Of a stretch of DNA of 64,000 nucleotides, positions 9,286-17,714 are shown piece after piece. The DNA is taken from contig JAWKTX010000021.1 of NCBI GenBank assembly GCA_041398825.1, positions 1 through 64,000 of the forward strand, written 5' to 3'. This stretch comes from Planctomycetaceae bacterium. GTDB lineage: Bacteria > Planctomycetota > Planctomycetia > Planctomycetales > Planctomycetaceae. The stretch's first letter is position 1. Each line of letters begins with the position of its first letter. Both the position numbers and the translations under genes were made by a program. Below the pieces are notes generated by a model that was not told the DNA's origin, did no database searches, and saw only the letters and a list, made by a program, of their open reading frames with translations.

Positions 9286-9944
9286 TGTAGGTTCCTCCTT
9301 AAGGAATGCTCAGCGATCTCGTCCTGAGTGACGCTGGCGGTCGTCCATGACCCATTGGCCATGTGGTTTCTGAGTTTTGTCTTTTGTCATATCCGGGACT
9401 GAAGCCCCGGACCGCTGGTTCATTATTTCTGTTCTTCAATTGTCAGGCCTGATGTCCCGCAAAAGAGCTTCCCGGGGCGCGAGGTCACGACGATTGAAAG
9501 CGGTTGATAGCTCAGGAAATCAGAAAGGGTCAATACGATGAAATTGACTCACCCTGTCTTTTTTTTTCGGATTGGGTTGCCACAGCTCCCCATCGGCAAC
9601 GCCTGCCGATGGCACAATGACGCCCGACTGAAACCGCCGAATTCACGATCCTCCCACACGCGAAAACAGCGTATCACGCTGCCGAATGCGATCACTGAAG
9701 TCACGCAGGAAGGCGGATTTCACGTCGGAATGCCCACAAAGACGCCATCGGAAACCGGGAATCCCCGCCTCAGGACAAAAATTTGCGAGGTTCGCCATTG
9801 CAGAGCTCGCGACGGCGCAACACTCAGAGCCAAATGCCAACGCCCCCAGGCATTTGAAATGCCTGGGGGCGTCTTGTCGGCTTCGAATTGATCGGGTCAG
9901 TCCGAGCCCGTGTTATGCCAAACCGGCGTTATGGCTGCGCGGTG
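9286..9944. other. Intergenic region with secretin leader and downstream hairpin
   Basis: The stretch holds the leader of the minus-strand secretin gene, with AAGGAGG at 9294-9300, and the hairpin at 9841-9871. Near 9915-9950 the motif GTTATG recurs three times in about 35 nt. I find no convincing gene; the frame at 9538-9891 has a composition unlike the neighbouring proteins. Confidence 0.6.
9841..9871 (-). terminator. Strong hairpin downstream of beta-propeller gene
   Basis: Near-perfect palindrome CGCCCCCAGGCATTT with a one-base centre and AAATGCCTGGGGGCG. It lies about 75 nt past the stop of the 9945 gene. The T-tract is weak (TTGGCATTTGG on the minus strand), so it is either a terminator or an RNA-stabilising hairpin. 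Confidence 0.55.
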
Positions 9945-11258
9945 TTATGGCTGAACGTTCGCGTCCCGCCACTCGTAAACAGCAAGCGAATTCAAACCGC
10001 GAATCAGAACCCGACCCTCATCCAAAGCCAGGTGAGCCCAGGTCTCTTCCTGCCCACTACTGAACTCACCGAGCAACTCATATTTCTCCGGATTGGCGCG
10101 GATCAGCATCAATGTTCCATTCTGATTGAGACCCAGGATGCGGTCTCCATTTGCAATCATGCTCATGTACTTGCCAACAGGCTGAGATGTCCATTTGCGT
10201 TCACCATTCCGAAGGTCGATACAGGTGATCCGCTCATTCTGCAAATGCAGATAGGCATGATCATCAATGATGACGGGGGTCGACATGTAACCCTGAGCGT
10301 TGTTCGACCAGGCTTCCGAAACTTCAAATGCATCCTGACTTCGCTGACACGAAAACAACCACGACTGGTTTTGGTAACTGCTGGTGAAGATGGCATCGCC
10401 GTACACTGACGGAGTCAGAATATTCATCCCTCGAAAACTGGGGACATCCTGATCCCACAGCACCGATCCGTCGTCTAAGCTGATCCCCGCCAGTTTGGTT
10501 CGCGTCTGAACGACCAGCTGCCGGAGACCTCCAATTTCTGCGATCACAGGCGATGAAAACGCGCTGCCCATCATCCCGCCGGAATCCTGTAATGTTCGCC
10601 AGATGATTTCACCGTCTGACTTCCTGATGCGAACGAATGATGCGCCAGCCTGAACGTAGAGCGAATCGCCGTCAGGCAACGGGGACGAGACAAAGCCGAA
10701 TGCAGGCAGCGGGGCCTGCAGGAGCTGAGGAAAATCAATCCGCCAGATTTCTTTTCCGGTCCGGGCCTCAAGGCACACAAGCACATCCCTCATACCACCA
10801 ACATACAGGTAGGTCCCATCACAAGCCGGTGTGGAGCGAATCCAGCTTCCGTTGGAAGCAGCAAAGAAGGGAACCGTCAGTGCACCTGGCCACTCGACAC
10901 GCCACAACTGCTCACCGGTTTCCCGATTGAAGGCGATGATGGCTTCGTTCTTGCCGTCGATTGTTTCCGTTGTGAAAATGGCATCACCGCAAACGACTGG
11001 CCCGGAATAGCTTGGCGAAAGATCCTTTTTCCAGACTTCGCGCACGACATCTTCTGACAGGGTCGCTGGCCACTTCCGGACATTGAACTGACCATTTCGA
11101 AATGGCCCACGCCACTGATTCCAATTTTCTGCAGCCACCATTTCCGCTGCCGACTGGCTGGCTTCCTGACAACGGGCGACCGGGAAAGCCGGAGAAGCAA
11201 ACACCGCTGAAACCAACAGCAAAACCACCCTCGGGAAAGTACACGGACAGAACTGCAT
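9945..11258 (-). CDS. Secreted PQQ-type beta-propeller (BamB-like) protein
   Basis: A protein of about 437 residues with a signal peptide (hydrophobic VVLLLVSAVFASP). The mature part is built of repeated propeller blades with the typical pattern G-D-x-I-Y/F then (A/C)-(F/L)-(N/E)-x-x-T-G-(E/K)-x-(L/I)-W, as in FNRETGEQLWRVEW and LEARTGKEIWRIDF. It opens with WNQWRGPFRNGQ, a planctomycete hallmark of this family. No PQQ-dehydrogenase catalytic residues can be assigned, so the role is probably structural or binding, exported to the periplasm or surface. The ATG at 11258 was chosen over an in-frame TTG at 11270, because it follows a GGGGG-rich stretch and begins the signal peptide. It stands alone on its strand, far from the two plus-strand propeller paralogues. 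Confidence 0.82.
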   Translation of the reverse strand: MQFCPCTFPRVVLLLVSAVFASPAFPVARCQEASQSAAEMVAAENWNQWRGPFRNGQFNVRKWPATLSEDVVREVWKKDLSPSYSGPVVCGDAIFTTETIDGKNEAIIAFNRETGEQLWRVEWPGALTVPFFAASNGSWIRSTPACDGTYLYVGGMRDVLVCLEARTGKEIWRIDFPQLLQAPLPAFGFVSSPLPDGDSLYVQAGASFVRIRKSDGEIIWRTLQDSGGMMGSAFSSPVIAEIGGLRQLVVQTRTKLAGISLDDGSVLWDQDVPSFRGMNILTPSVYGDAIFTSSYQNQSWLFSCQRSQDAFEVSEAWSNNAQGYMSTPVIIDDHAYLHLQNERITCIDLRNGERKWTSQPVGKYMSMIANGDRILGLNQNGTLMLIRANPEKYELLGEFSSGQEETWAHLALDEGRVLIRGLNSLAVYEWRDANVQP

Positions 11259-11406
11259 CAGAGCCCCCAATCCAAAAATAGCCAGCGAAGAAAGTCACTC
11301 AGGAATGGAAAGTTCGTCCAACCAGCCCCTGAATTTCCCCCGGGAACCGTAACACCGAAAGTTGTTTAACCATCGCTCACTGCAGATCACCCCGGCAGAC
11401 AGAACT

Positions 11407-11784
11407 TTATTGCCATTCGTTCCCGCAGTCTTCTTTATTGCGGACACTTCGCAGGTAAAACCAGGCCTGAACATGAACGCCTTCATGTGGTGGCTGGAGT
11501 TTGATCTGCCGACGTTCGTACAGAAAGTTGGCGACTTCTTCCGCGGCATCGAGTTCATCCAGTTTTCGGAGATCCACAGAATACAACTCACCGCAAATTG
11601 AATTGCCTGTTTGTCCCAGCGAATCTACTTCCACGAGACCCGGATATTCTCCGAGATCAAAGAGCCTGTACTTCGGCTGGGTGGTCGCCGGCCCGAGGTA
11701 GATTTGATCATTCAGCAAAAAGTGAAGATCATGCCCCCGTTTGAGCGATCCGTAGACAAAAATCTGAGTCGTTTTCGGGTTCAT
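11407..11784 (-). CDS. Gamma-glutamylcyclotransferase-like (AIG2/GGCT fold) protein
   Basis: The 125-residue core starts at MNPKTTQIFVYGSL. The YGSLKRG motif forms the glutamyl-binding loop of the GGCT superfamily, and a Glu in the AAEEVANFLYERR region is the candidate catalytic acid. Members cyclise gamma-glutamyl compounds to 5-oxoproline or act on gamma-glutamylamines; the substrate here is unknown. The open frame continues upstream to 12096, but that part is antisense to the thioesterase gene and has no family similarity, so I start at ATG 11784 (11799 is also possible). The gene is divergent from the thioesterase, with only about 40 nt between the starts. Confidence 0.78.
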   Translation of the reverse strand: MNPKTTQIFVYGSLKRGHDLHFLLNDQIYLGPATTQPKYRLFDLGEYPGLVEVDSLGQTGNSICGELYSVDLRKLDELDAAEEVANFLYERRQIKLQPPHEGVHVQAWFYLRSVRNKEDCGNEWQ

Positions 11785-11826
11785 AGTTCGCGTCGGCATA
11801 CAACAGACTGAAGGTACTTCGAAGTG

Positions 11827-12219
11827 ATGAATGAGCACACAACCGAACTGCGTGTTCGTTATAGTGAAACAGATGCCATGGGATTTCTCCACCATTCGAA
11901 CTACCTGACCTACTTCGAAATTGGTCGAACCGAATTGTTTCGTGCCCAGGGCGGCAGTTACCGTCGCATGGAAGAAATGGGGCACTTCCTGGTGGTTGCG
12001 AAGGTCAATGTCCATTTTCGGCGTCCCGCGCGATACGACGATTTGCTGACCCTGACCACGCGAATCGATAGAATTTCGCCTGCCAGGATCGAGCATTCGT
12101 ACAAGCTGTACCGGGGCGAAGAACTACTGACAGAAGGTAATTCTGTCATCGCATGTGTGGACACCAATGGTCAGTTACAGCGAATCCCTGACGATATGAT
12201 CGATGTCTCATCGAGTTAG
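11827..12219 (+). CDS. Hotdog-fold acyl-CoA thioesterase (YbgC/4-HBT family)
   Basis: A 130-residue single hotdog domain. The motif RYSETDAMGFLHHSNYL carries the family catalytic Asp (in ETDAMG) and the following His/Asn substrate-pocket residues. It hydrolyses acyl-CoA thioesters in the cytoplasm; YbgC relatives act with the Tol-Pal envelope system, but no tol genes are in the window. ATG 11827 is preferred to the overlapping GTG at 11824. It is transcribed away from the cyclotransferase gene, probably from a very short shared promoter region. Confidence 0.85.
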   Translation: MNEHTTELRVRYSETDAMGFLHHSNYLTYFEIGRTELFRAQGGSYRRMEEMGHFLVVAKVNVHFRRPARYDDLLTLTTRIDRISPARIEHSYKLYRGEELLTEGNSVIACVDTNGQLQRIPDDMIDVSSS

Positions 12220-12558
12220 GAATGGCGTCCCGATACGATCCGGAAACCACGAAACGCAGCGCAAGCTTTGAGCTGAACTGCAAATCGCCCGATTTACCGA
12301 CAACTTGCCCCAGGAATCGAAGCCGCCTCCCATGGTTGGCATCGCCGCGTATCACCGCCCACAAACTTGACTCAACCTTCCTGAATTACCCGCTCCCTGG
12401 AAAGCCAGGCAAGCTGTTTGACAATTACCTATCCCGGAACATAGGTTGCGCAGAAGTTTTGGGCGGGCTTGGAGGCTTTTCTGTGCCTTCATTCCGCCCT
12501 GATGTCGGTCACGACTGACCGGCGAGCGTTTCAGTGCCCCCGACGGAGGATTTGAGAG
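12220..12558. other. Intergenic region upstream of the Cys-rich gene
   Basis: No gene is visible. It holds a small CCTGG-AAAG-CCAGG hairpin near 12396-12409 and the candidate promoter at 12418-12446. The last 60 nt form the leader of the Cys-rich gene, with CGGAGGA about 7 nt before its ATG. Confidence 0.55.
12418..12446 (+). promoter_or_regulatory. Candidate promoter with overlapping inverted repeat
   Basis: A perfect -35 box TTGACA (12418-12423) is followed after 16 nt by CATAGG (12440-12445), a weak -10. The inverted repeat ACCTAT...ATAGGT (12427-12432 and 12441-12446) overlaps the spacer and -10 and could be an operator. It would give a leader of about 105 nt for the Cys-rich gene. Prediction by eye only. 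Confidence 0.35.
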
Positions 12559-13194
12559 ATGTATCGTTTCGGAATTTTGATGGTTAGTGCGGCATTGCTG
12601 CTGACTAACTCGGCGGAAGCAAAGAAGAAGAACAAGTGCTGTGCATCACCGTGCGGCCACGTCGTGTACTCATCCTGTGGTGGCTGCAACGTCCAGCCTG
12701 TTAGCTACTCAAGCTGCCACGTACAGCCATCCTGCGGCAGCTGCCATTCGGCTCCTGTCTACCACGCCAGCAGCTGTGGATCTTCATGCGGCACTGTCAG
12801 CTCATGTGGTTCATCATGTGGCACCGTTAGCACATGCGGATCTTCATGTGGCAGCTGCCATTCGGCTCCTGCTTGCCACGCCAGCAGCTGTGGATCTTCA
12901 TGCGGCACCGTTAGCTCATGTGGTTCGTCATGTGGCAGCTGCCATACGGCTCCCGTACACTGCGCAAGCAGCTGCGGATCTTCATGTGGCACTGTCAGCA
13001 CATGTGGATCTTCATGTGGCGCTGTTAGTTCCTGCGGTTCTGCCTGTGGCGCAGCTGCCCCATCATGTGCTGGCGGATGTCCTGCAGTCAGCGCACCGGC
13101 CGCAGCTCCAGCTGAACCTGCACCAGCTGCAACCGCTCCTGCCGTGGAAGATGCACCAGCACCTCCAGCAGAGGTGAAAGCTCCAACCGCCTGA
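12559..13194 (+). CDS. Secreted Cys/Gly/Ser repeat protein with three CxxCH motifs
   Basis: A 211-residue protein. Residues 1-21 are a signal peptide (ending AEA), followed by a KKKNK patch, a repeat region (about 27-174) and an Ala/Pro-rich tail (175-211). The repeat region contains 30 cysteines, mostly in the units SSCGSSCGTVSSCGSS and CGSCHSAPxxHASS. Three exact CxxCH sequences occur (Cys59-His63, Cys97-His101, Cys125-His129). In an exported protein such motifs are substrates for c-type haem attachment, but in a Gly/Ser repeat they could also be metal-binding or disulfide-rich structural units. It has its own candidate promoter, a good ribosome site (CGGAGGA) and a strong terminator, so it is a single-gene unit. 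Function not recognised. Confidence 0.8.
   Translation: MYRFGILMVSAALLLTNSAEAKKKNKCCASPCGHVVYSSCGGCNVQPVSYSSCHVQPSCGSCHSAPVYHASSCGSSCGTVSSCGSSCGTVSTCGSSCGSCHSAPACHASSCGSSCGTVSSCGSSCGSCHTAPVHCASSCGSSCGTVSTCGSSCGAVSSCGSACGAAAPSCAGGCPAVSAPAAAPAEPAPAATAPAVEDAPAPPAEVKAPTA
12760..13035 (+). repeat. Tandem DNA repeats coding Cys-Gly-Ser units
   Basis: Degenerate tandem copies of AGCTGTGGATCTTCATGCGG-type units, alternating with GCAGCTGCCATTCGGCTCC-type units, encode the CGSSCGT and CGSCHSAP modules. Copies keep the protein motif while differing mainly at third positions. Confidence 0.8.
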
Positions 13195-13253
13195 TCATTT
13201 CGATCGAATATCGCATGACTGCGATCAGAAAGATCACGTAGAGACGTTGATCC

Positions 13254-13278
13254 AAAGCGGCAGGGATGCCGCTTTTTT
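13254..13278 (+). terminator. Intrinsic terminator of the Cys-rich gene
   Basis: AAAGCGGCA, loop GGGA, TGCCGCTTT, continuing into a run of six T. It starts 60 nt after the stop at 13194. Confidence 0.9.
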
Positions 13279-13668
13279 CATGCGCTTGCTCCATTCAGAG
13301 CCGGATTCCTGGCTATGCGAGTCCGAAAATCGGGCAGATCCACGGAGCCCCGAAACGTGTTCAACCTCAGAAACAGTCAGCGTTAACTGCAGTGTTTACC
13401 GTGCATTTCCGGCGGGATCTCCCATCCTCATTTCTGAAGGGTCGATTGAATGCTGCGTTGGTTTCCGTAGACTATTGAAGGACGTATCAGTGACTTTTGT
13501 CGGCGCGGCATTGTCATGCAGGGCGTCCCTGTCGATGAATCTCCCACCTGAAATCCATCCTCTTTTCCAGATAGTCAATCCACCGAAATCAGGCCGGCGC
13601 GACCATCGGTGTTGTCTTTCCCTCATTCACGCTGCTGACTAATCCGTTTCAGCGAAGGGTTCAGTTTG
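13279..13668. other. Gene-free stretch before beta-propeller gene
   Basis: Open frames here have unnatural composition and no start signals. The last part is the leader of the following gene. No structured RNA was recognised. Confidence 0.5.
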
Positions 13669-15876
13669 ATGAAAGCTTTTGTGCTCACTCTGCTGGGTGT
13701 TTGCCTCATGTGTCCTTCCGTTCTGAGCGAAGACTGGCCGCACTGGCGCGGACTTCGAATGAACGGCCTGTCGGGAGAGGCCTCACTTCCGGACAGTTGG
13801 TCCCCGAAGGGTGAAAACCTGCTTTGGCGAAAAGAGGAATACGGAACTCGATCCAGTCCCGTGGTCATGAACGGCCGCGTTTATCTGGTCTGTCGTGCAT
13901 TCCCCGAAACAACCAAAGAAGGCGAGAAGACTGTTTGTCTGGATGCTGTCACTGGTGAATTACTCTGGGAAAGTATTCACAACGTTTATCTCTCGGACGC
14001 TCCGGCAGAACGCGTCGGTTGGTCGAGTGTGATCTGCGATCCGGATTCAGAACGAATCTACGTTCTGGGGCTCGGATGCGTCTTTCAGTGCCTCGACGCA
14101 AAGACTGGAAAAATCTATTGGGAACGCTCGATGAGCGAAGAGTTCGGAATGCTTTCCACCTACGGTGGCCGAACGAACTTCCCGGTTGTTTTTGAAGACC
14201 TGGTAATCATCAGCGGCGTGATGACCGGCTGGGGAGAGACGGCTGTTCCTGCGCATCGGTTTATCGCATTCGATAAGATCACAGGAGAATCTGTCTGGTT
14301 CATAAGCACACAGCCCAAGCCCAAAGACACGACCTACAGTACCCCCGTGTTCGCCCGATTCAATGGTCAGGACGCGATGGTCGTTGGAGCCGGAGACGGG
14401 GCGATTTACGCCTTGCAGCCACGCACCGGGAAGATTATCTGGAAATATCAGGCCTCTACCCGAGGCTTGAATACAACGCCCTTGGTTGATGAGCGAGGGA
14501 TCGTTTATTGCGGGCACAGCGAGCAGAACGCGAATGACACGACCATTCTGGGTTCCATTTTTGCCTTTGACGGTAATACCACAGGAGAAGTCAAAGAATC
14601 CGATCTGCTCTGGAAGCAAATGAAACGCACTGTCGCACGCAGCACTCCAGTCAAGCTGGGCGATCGAGTCTACTTTATCGAAGATGGTGCGAACCTGGTC
14701 ATCGTTGAAGCGGCCACCGGCAGGATCGTTGGTGAAAAGAAGCTGGGCCGAATCATGTTCGGCAGTATGGTTCACGGTGACGGAAAATTCTATGCCATTG
14801 AGAACACCGGACGATCGTACATCCTGAAGCCCTCGGACAAAGGCGTTGATATCATCAGTCAGACCCGTCTGTCGCAGGGTGAAGAAGTATTTGGTTCTCC
14901 GGCAATTTCGGATGGTCGTATCTATATCCCAACCATCGAAGCGCTGTATTGCGTCGGACTGGAAAGCGCCGCCAAGCCTGTTGAGAAACCTGCGCGACCA
15001 CGGCTCAGACTTTCAGTCTCTGGTGGCGCCGGTTCTGGCGGAAATCGGACGGCTGAAATTGCAACCATTCTTCTCACACCGGTCGAAAACCTGATCAAGC
15101 CAGGTGAAACACTTCAGTTGTCGGTTCGAGCCTATGACGAAAAAGGACGGTTCCTGAAGGAAGTCACAGAGGCCGATATCACTGTCGAAGGCGGAGGAAG
15201 CGTCAGCAACAAGCTGCTCTTTACCGCGCCGGATGGAGACGCTCCAGCAGCCGTGACCCTGAAAGCGACGGTCGGCGATCTGACCGCCAGTGCGAGAGTC
15301 CGTGTCATTCCAGCCCTGCCATGGAAGTTCGATTTCAATGATGGCAAGGTTCCTCCCACATGGATTGGAGCCAACTACCGACATAAACCCGCGAAAGTCG
15401 AAGGCGAAGACGTACTCGTAAAGATCAGCACCATTCCTCTCGGTACACGCAGCCAGGGTTGGATGGGATGGACCGATCTGCATGACTACACAATTCAGGC
15501 TGATTTTCTTGCGACGGAAACAGACGGTCGGCTGCCGGATATGGGTCTCGTGAATCAGCGCTACACGCTCGATCTGCAGGGATCTCAGCACCTGCAGATT
15601 CGTTCGTGGACACCTCGACTGGAATTGCGTTTCGCGAGAACTGTCGACATGCAATGGTCTGCCGGAACGTGGTACACCATGAAATTCCAGAGCGAAAACA
15701 AGGACGGCAAAGCCATTCTGCGAGGTAAGATCTGGCCAAGAAACTCATCTGAACCCACGGAATGGCAAATCGAAGCAGCCGACGAAACACCAAATGTTAT
15801 TGGCAGTCCGGGAATGTTTGGTAAGTCATCGGATGCCGAATTCTATATCGATAATGTTCAGGTGTACGCAAACTAG
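13669..15876 (+). CDS. Secreted PQQ-type beta-propeller protein with C-terminal Ig-like and lectin-like regions
   Basis: A 735-residue protein with a signal peptide (residues 1-20, ending VLS), followed by EDWPHWRG, the family opening. Residues about 30-440 are propeller blades with repeats such as LDAVTGELLWE, LDAKTGKIYWER and LQPRTGKIIWKY. A Pro/Arg/Gly linker precedes an Ig-like domain (about 470-570, with GETLQLSVRAYDEKG). The last 160 residues resemble a jelly-roll domain that begins WKFDFNDG. The protein is exported and probably binds carbohydrate or other ligands; no enzyme active site is assignable. The ATG at 13669 follows a TTG and begins the signal peptide. A paralogous propeller gene follows 75 nt downstream, suggesting one transcription unit. 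Confidence 0.85.
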   Translation: MKAFVLTLLGVCLMCPSVLSEDWPHWRGLRMNGLSGEASLPDSWSPKGENLLWRKEEYGTRSSPVVMNGRVYLVCRAFPETTKEGEKTVCLDAVTGELLWESIHNVYLSDAPAERVGWSSVICDPDSERIYVLGLGCVFQCLDAKTGKIYWERSMSEEFGMLSTYGGRTNFPVVFEDLVIISGVMTGWGETAVPAHRFIAFDKITGESVWFISTQPKPKDTTYSTPVFARFNGQDAMVVGAGDGAIYALQPRTGKIIWKYQASTRGLNTTPLVDERGIVYCGHSEQNANDTTILGSIFAFDGNTTGEVKESDLLWKQMKRTVARSTPVKLGDRVYFIEDGANLVIVEAATGRIVGEKKLGRIMFGSMVHGDGKFYAIENTGRSYILKPSDKGVDIISQTRLSQGEEVFGSPAISDGRIYIPTIEALYCVGLESAAKPVEKPARPRLRLSVSGGAGSGGNRTAEIATILLTPVENLIKPGETLQLSVRAYDEKGRFLKEVTEADITVEGGGSVSNKLLFTAPDGDAPAAVTLKATVGDLTASARVRVIPALPWKFDFNDGKVPPTWIGANYRHKPAKVEGEDVLVKISTIPLGTRSQGWMGWTDLHDYTIQADFLATETDGRLPDMGLVNQRYTLDLQGSQHLQIRSWTPRLELRFARTVDMQWSAGTWYTMKFQSENKDGKAILRGKIWPRNSSEPTEWQIEAADETPNVIGSPGMFGKSSDAEFYIDNVQVYAN

Positions 15877-15893
15877 CAGAACAAGAGTCAAAC

Positions 15894-15932
15894 GAGCCGG
15901 GCATGAGGAAGATGAACCTTATCGCCCGGCTC
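15894..15932 (+). other. Hairpin between two beta-propeller genes
   Basis: GAGCCGGGC and GCCCGGCTC form a 9-bp stem around a 21-nt loop. No T-run follows, so a processing or RNA-stability element is more likely than a terminator. The ribosome site AAAGGA of the next gene lies just after it. Confidence 0.45.
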
Positions 15933-15951
15933 AACCATAAAGGAAATCCAT

Positions 15952-17619
15952 ATGCATCATCCAACGAATCGCAGCTTTGCAATTCAGTTCACCACAATGC
16001 TGTCAGCCATTCTGGCACTCTCAATTGCAACTGCGGAAGACCCTACTCAGTTCGTGCGTGAATCCATCAGCAAGATGAAGGTTGGCGCGAATGACTGGCC
16101 ACAATGGGGTGGCACAACCCATCGAAACAATTGTCCGGACGCGAAGAACGTACCCACCGAATGGGACGTTGACAGTGGGAAGAACATTCGCTGGAGCATG
16201 AAGCTGGGCTCCGAAACCTATGGAAACCCGGTTGTTGCCAACGGTAAGGTCTATGTCGGGACAAACAATGGCAATGGCTATCTGGAGCGTTACCCCAGCT
16301 CCGTCGACCTTGGATGCCTGATTTGCTTCGACGAAAAGACCGGCGAATTTCTCTGGCAGCACAGCAACGAAAAACTGCCAACCGGACGCGTCCATGACTG
16401 GCCCCACCAGGGCGTCTGTGCCGCGCCCTATGTCGATGGGGATCGGCTCTGGTATGTGACGAATCGCGGAACAGTTGTGTGCCTGGACACAGAAGGATTT
16501 CATGACGGCGAAAACGACAGCCCTTTCGTGAATGAAACGGTACCTGACGACAAAAAGGAAGCGGACGTCATTTGGGTACTCGACATGATGAAAGCTCTGA
16601 GCGTTTCGCAACACAATATGTGCAGCTGCTCGCTGACCTGTGTGGGTGACATGCTTTTCGTGAATACAGGGAACGGAGTGGACGAAGGGCACGTTACAAT
16701 TCCGGAAGAACGCGCTCCCAGCTTTATCTGCATCAACAAGAATTCAGGCAAGGTTCTCTGGACGGACAACTCCCCAGGCTCCAACGTTCTTCATGGGCAA
16801 TGGTCGTCACCAGCCTACGGCGTATTCAACGGCGTCGCTCAGGTACTGTTCTGCGGTGGCGACGGATACCTTTACAGCTTTGCTGCAGAAGGAAAGAACG
16901 GTAAATCAGACCTTCTCTGGAAGTTTGACTGTAATCCGAAAGACTCGATCTATCTTCTGGGGGGTCGAGCGACAAGAAACCACCTGATCGCAACACCTGT
17001 GATTTACAATGGATTGGTTTATGTGGCTGTCGGCGAAGACCCTGAGCATGGCGAAGGAAATGGACACCTGTGGTGCATCGATCCAAACAAAAGAGGCGAT
17101 GTCAGTCCCACTCTGGTCTACAACTCAAAAGAACCTGAAAAGCCAATCGCTCACAAGCGACTTCAGGCGCTGATCGAAAAAGAAGGCGACTTCGAACGCG
17201 ATAATCCCAATTCTGCAGCGGTCTGGCATTACGTCGGAGCAGATACAGAAGAATGGGAAACGACCATGCACCGCACATGCGGGACTGTCGCAATCAAGAA
17301 TGACCTGCTGTTCATTCCGGACTTCAGTGGCCTCGTGCATTGTCTTGACGCAAAGACGGGCAAACCGCACTGGACCCACGATATGTTCGCAGCCTCCTGG
17401 GCGTCGCCATTGATCGTGGAAGATCGCGTCTATATCAGTGATGAAGACGGCGACATTTCGATCTTCAAGTTGTCTGCAGAAAAAGAACTTCTCGGAGAGT
17501 TGAACATGGGATCGTCCGTTTACACTTCTCCTGTTGTGGCGAATGAGACGCTGTTTATTGCGAACCGAAATCAGATCTTCGCGATTCAGAATGGTGCTCA
17601 AAGTGACCCGGCTGAATAA
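15952..17619 (+). CDS. Secreted PQQ-type beta-propeller protein
   Basis: A 555-residue protein with a signal peptide (about residues 1-28, ending ATA) and a mature domain starting WPQWGGTTHRNNC. Propeller blades cover the rest, with motifs such as ICFDEKTGEFLWQH, INKNSGKVLWTD and LDAKTGKPHWTHD, a typical eight-bladed arrangement of about 550 residues. Several conserved cysteines (CPD, CAAPY, CSCSLTC) may form disulfides. It probably works in the periplasm or at the cell surface; related proteins are often annotated as pyrrolo-quinoline quinone-like but no cofactor site can be assigned. It is preceded by AAAGGA at good spacing and ends at a strong bidirectional terminator. Likely co-transcribed with the upstream paralogue. 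Confidence 0.85.
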   Translation: MHHPTNRSFAIQFTTMLSAILALSIATAEDPTQFVRESISKMKVGANDWPQWGGTTHRNNCPDAKNVPTEWDVDSGKNIRWSMKLGSETYGNPVVANGKVYVGTNNGNGYLERYPSSVDLGCLICFDEKTGEFLWQHSNEKLPTGRVHDWPHQGVCAAPYVDGDRLWYVTNRGTVVCLDTEGFHDGENDSPFVNETVPDDKKEADVIWVLDMMKALSVSQHNMCSCSLTCVGDMLFVNTGNGVDEGHVTIPEERAPSFICINKNSGKVLWTDNSPGSNVLHGQWSSPAYGVFNGVAQVLFCGGDGYLYSFAAEGKNGKSDLLWKFDCNPKDSIYLLGGRATRNHLIATPVIYNGLVYVAVGEDPEHGEGNGHLWCIDPNKRGDVSPTLVYNSKEPEKPIAHKRLQALIEKEGDFERDNPNSAAVWHYVGADTEEWETTMHRTCGTVAIKNDLLFIPDFSGLVHCLDAKTGKPHWTHDMFAASWASPLIVEDRVYISDEDGDISIFKLSAEKELLGELNMGSSVYTSPVVANETLFIANRNQIFAIQNGAQSDPAE

Positions 17620-17648
17620 GTTCTGCTGAATCAGAACGATCAAAAAAT

Positions 17649-17679
17649 AAAGCCCGACACGAAATGTGTCGGGCTTTTT
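17649..17679. terminator. Bidirectional intrinsic terminator
   Basis: AAAGCCCGACAC, loop GAAAT, GTGTCGGGCTTT, with T-runs in both directions (TTTTT on plus; TTTATTTTTT on minus). It serves the converging genes ending at 17619 and 17715. Confidence 0.92.
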
Positions 17680-17714
17680 CTATTGATGGCACTGTTGGCG
17701 GCAGTCCGCGCAAT

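Noticed and set aside
9538..9891. 117-residue frame in the intergenic region before the beta-propeller gene
   Set aside because: No ribosome site, composition unlike real proteins here, and it ends inside the terminator-like hairpin region.
12760..13035. Possible CRISPR-like array from tandem repeats
   Set aside because: Repeats are in-frame coding modules with third-position drift and no unique spacers.
12641..13177. 178-residue His/Ala/Leu-rich plus-strand frame inside the Cys-rich gene
   Set aside because: Out-of-phase shadow of the tandem repeats; the main frame has the signal peptide and terminator spacing.
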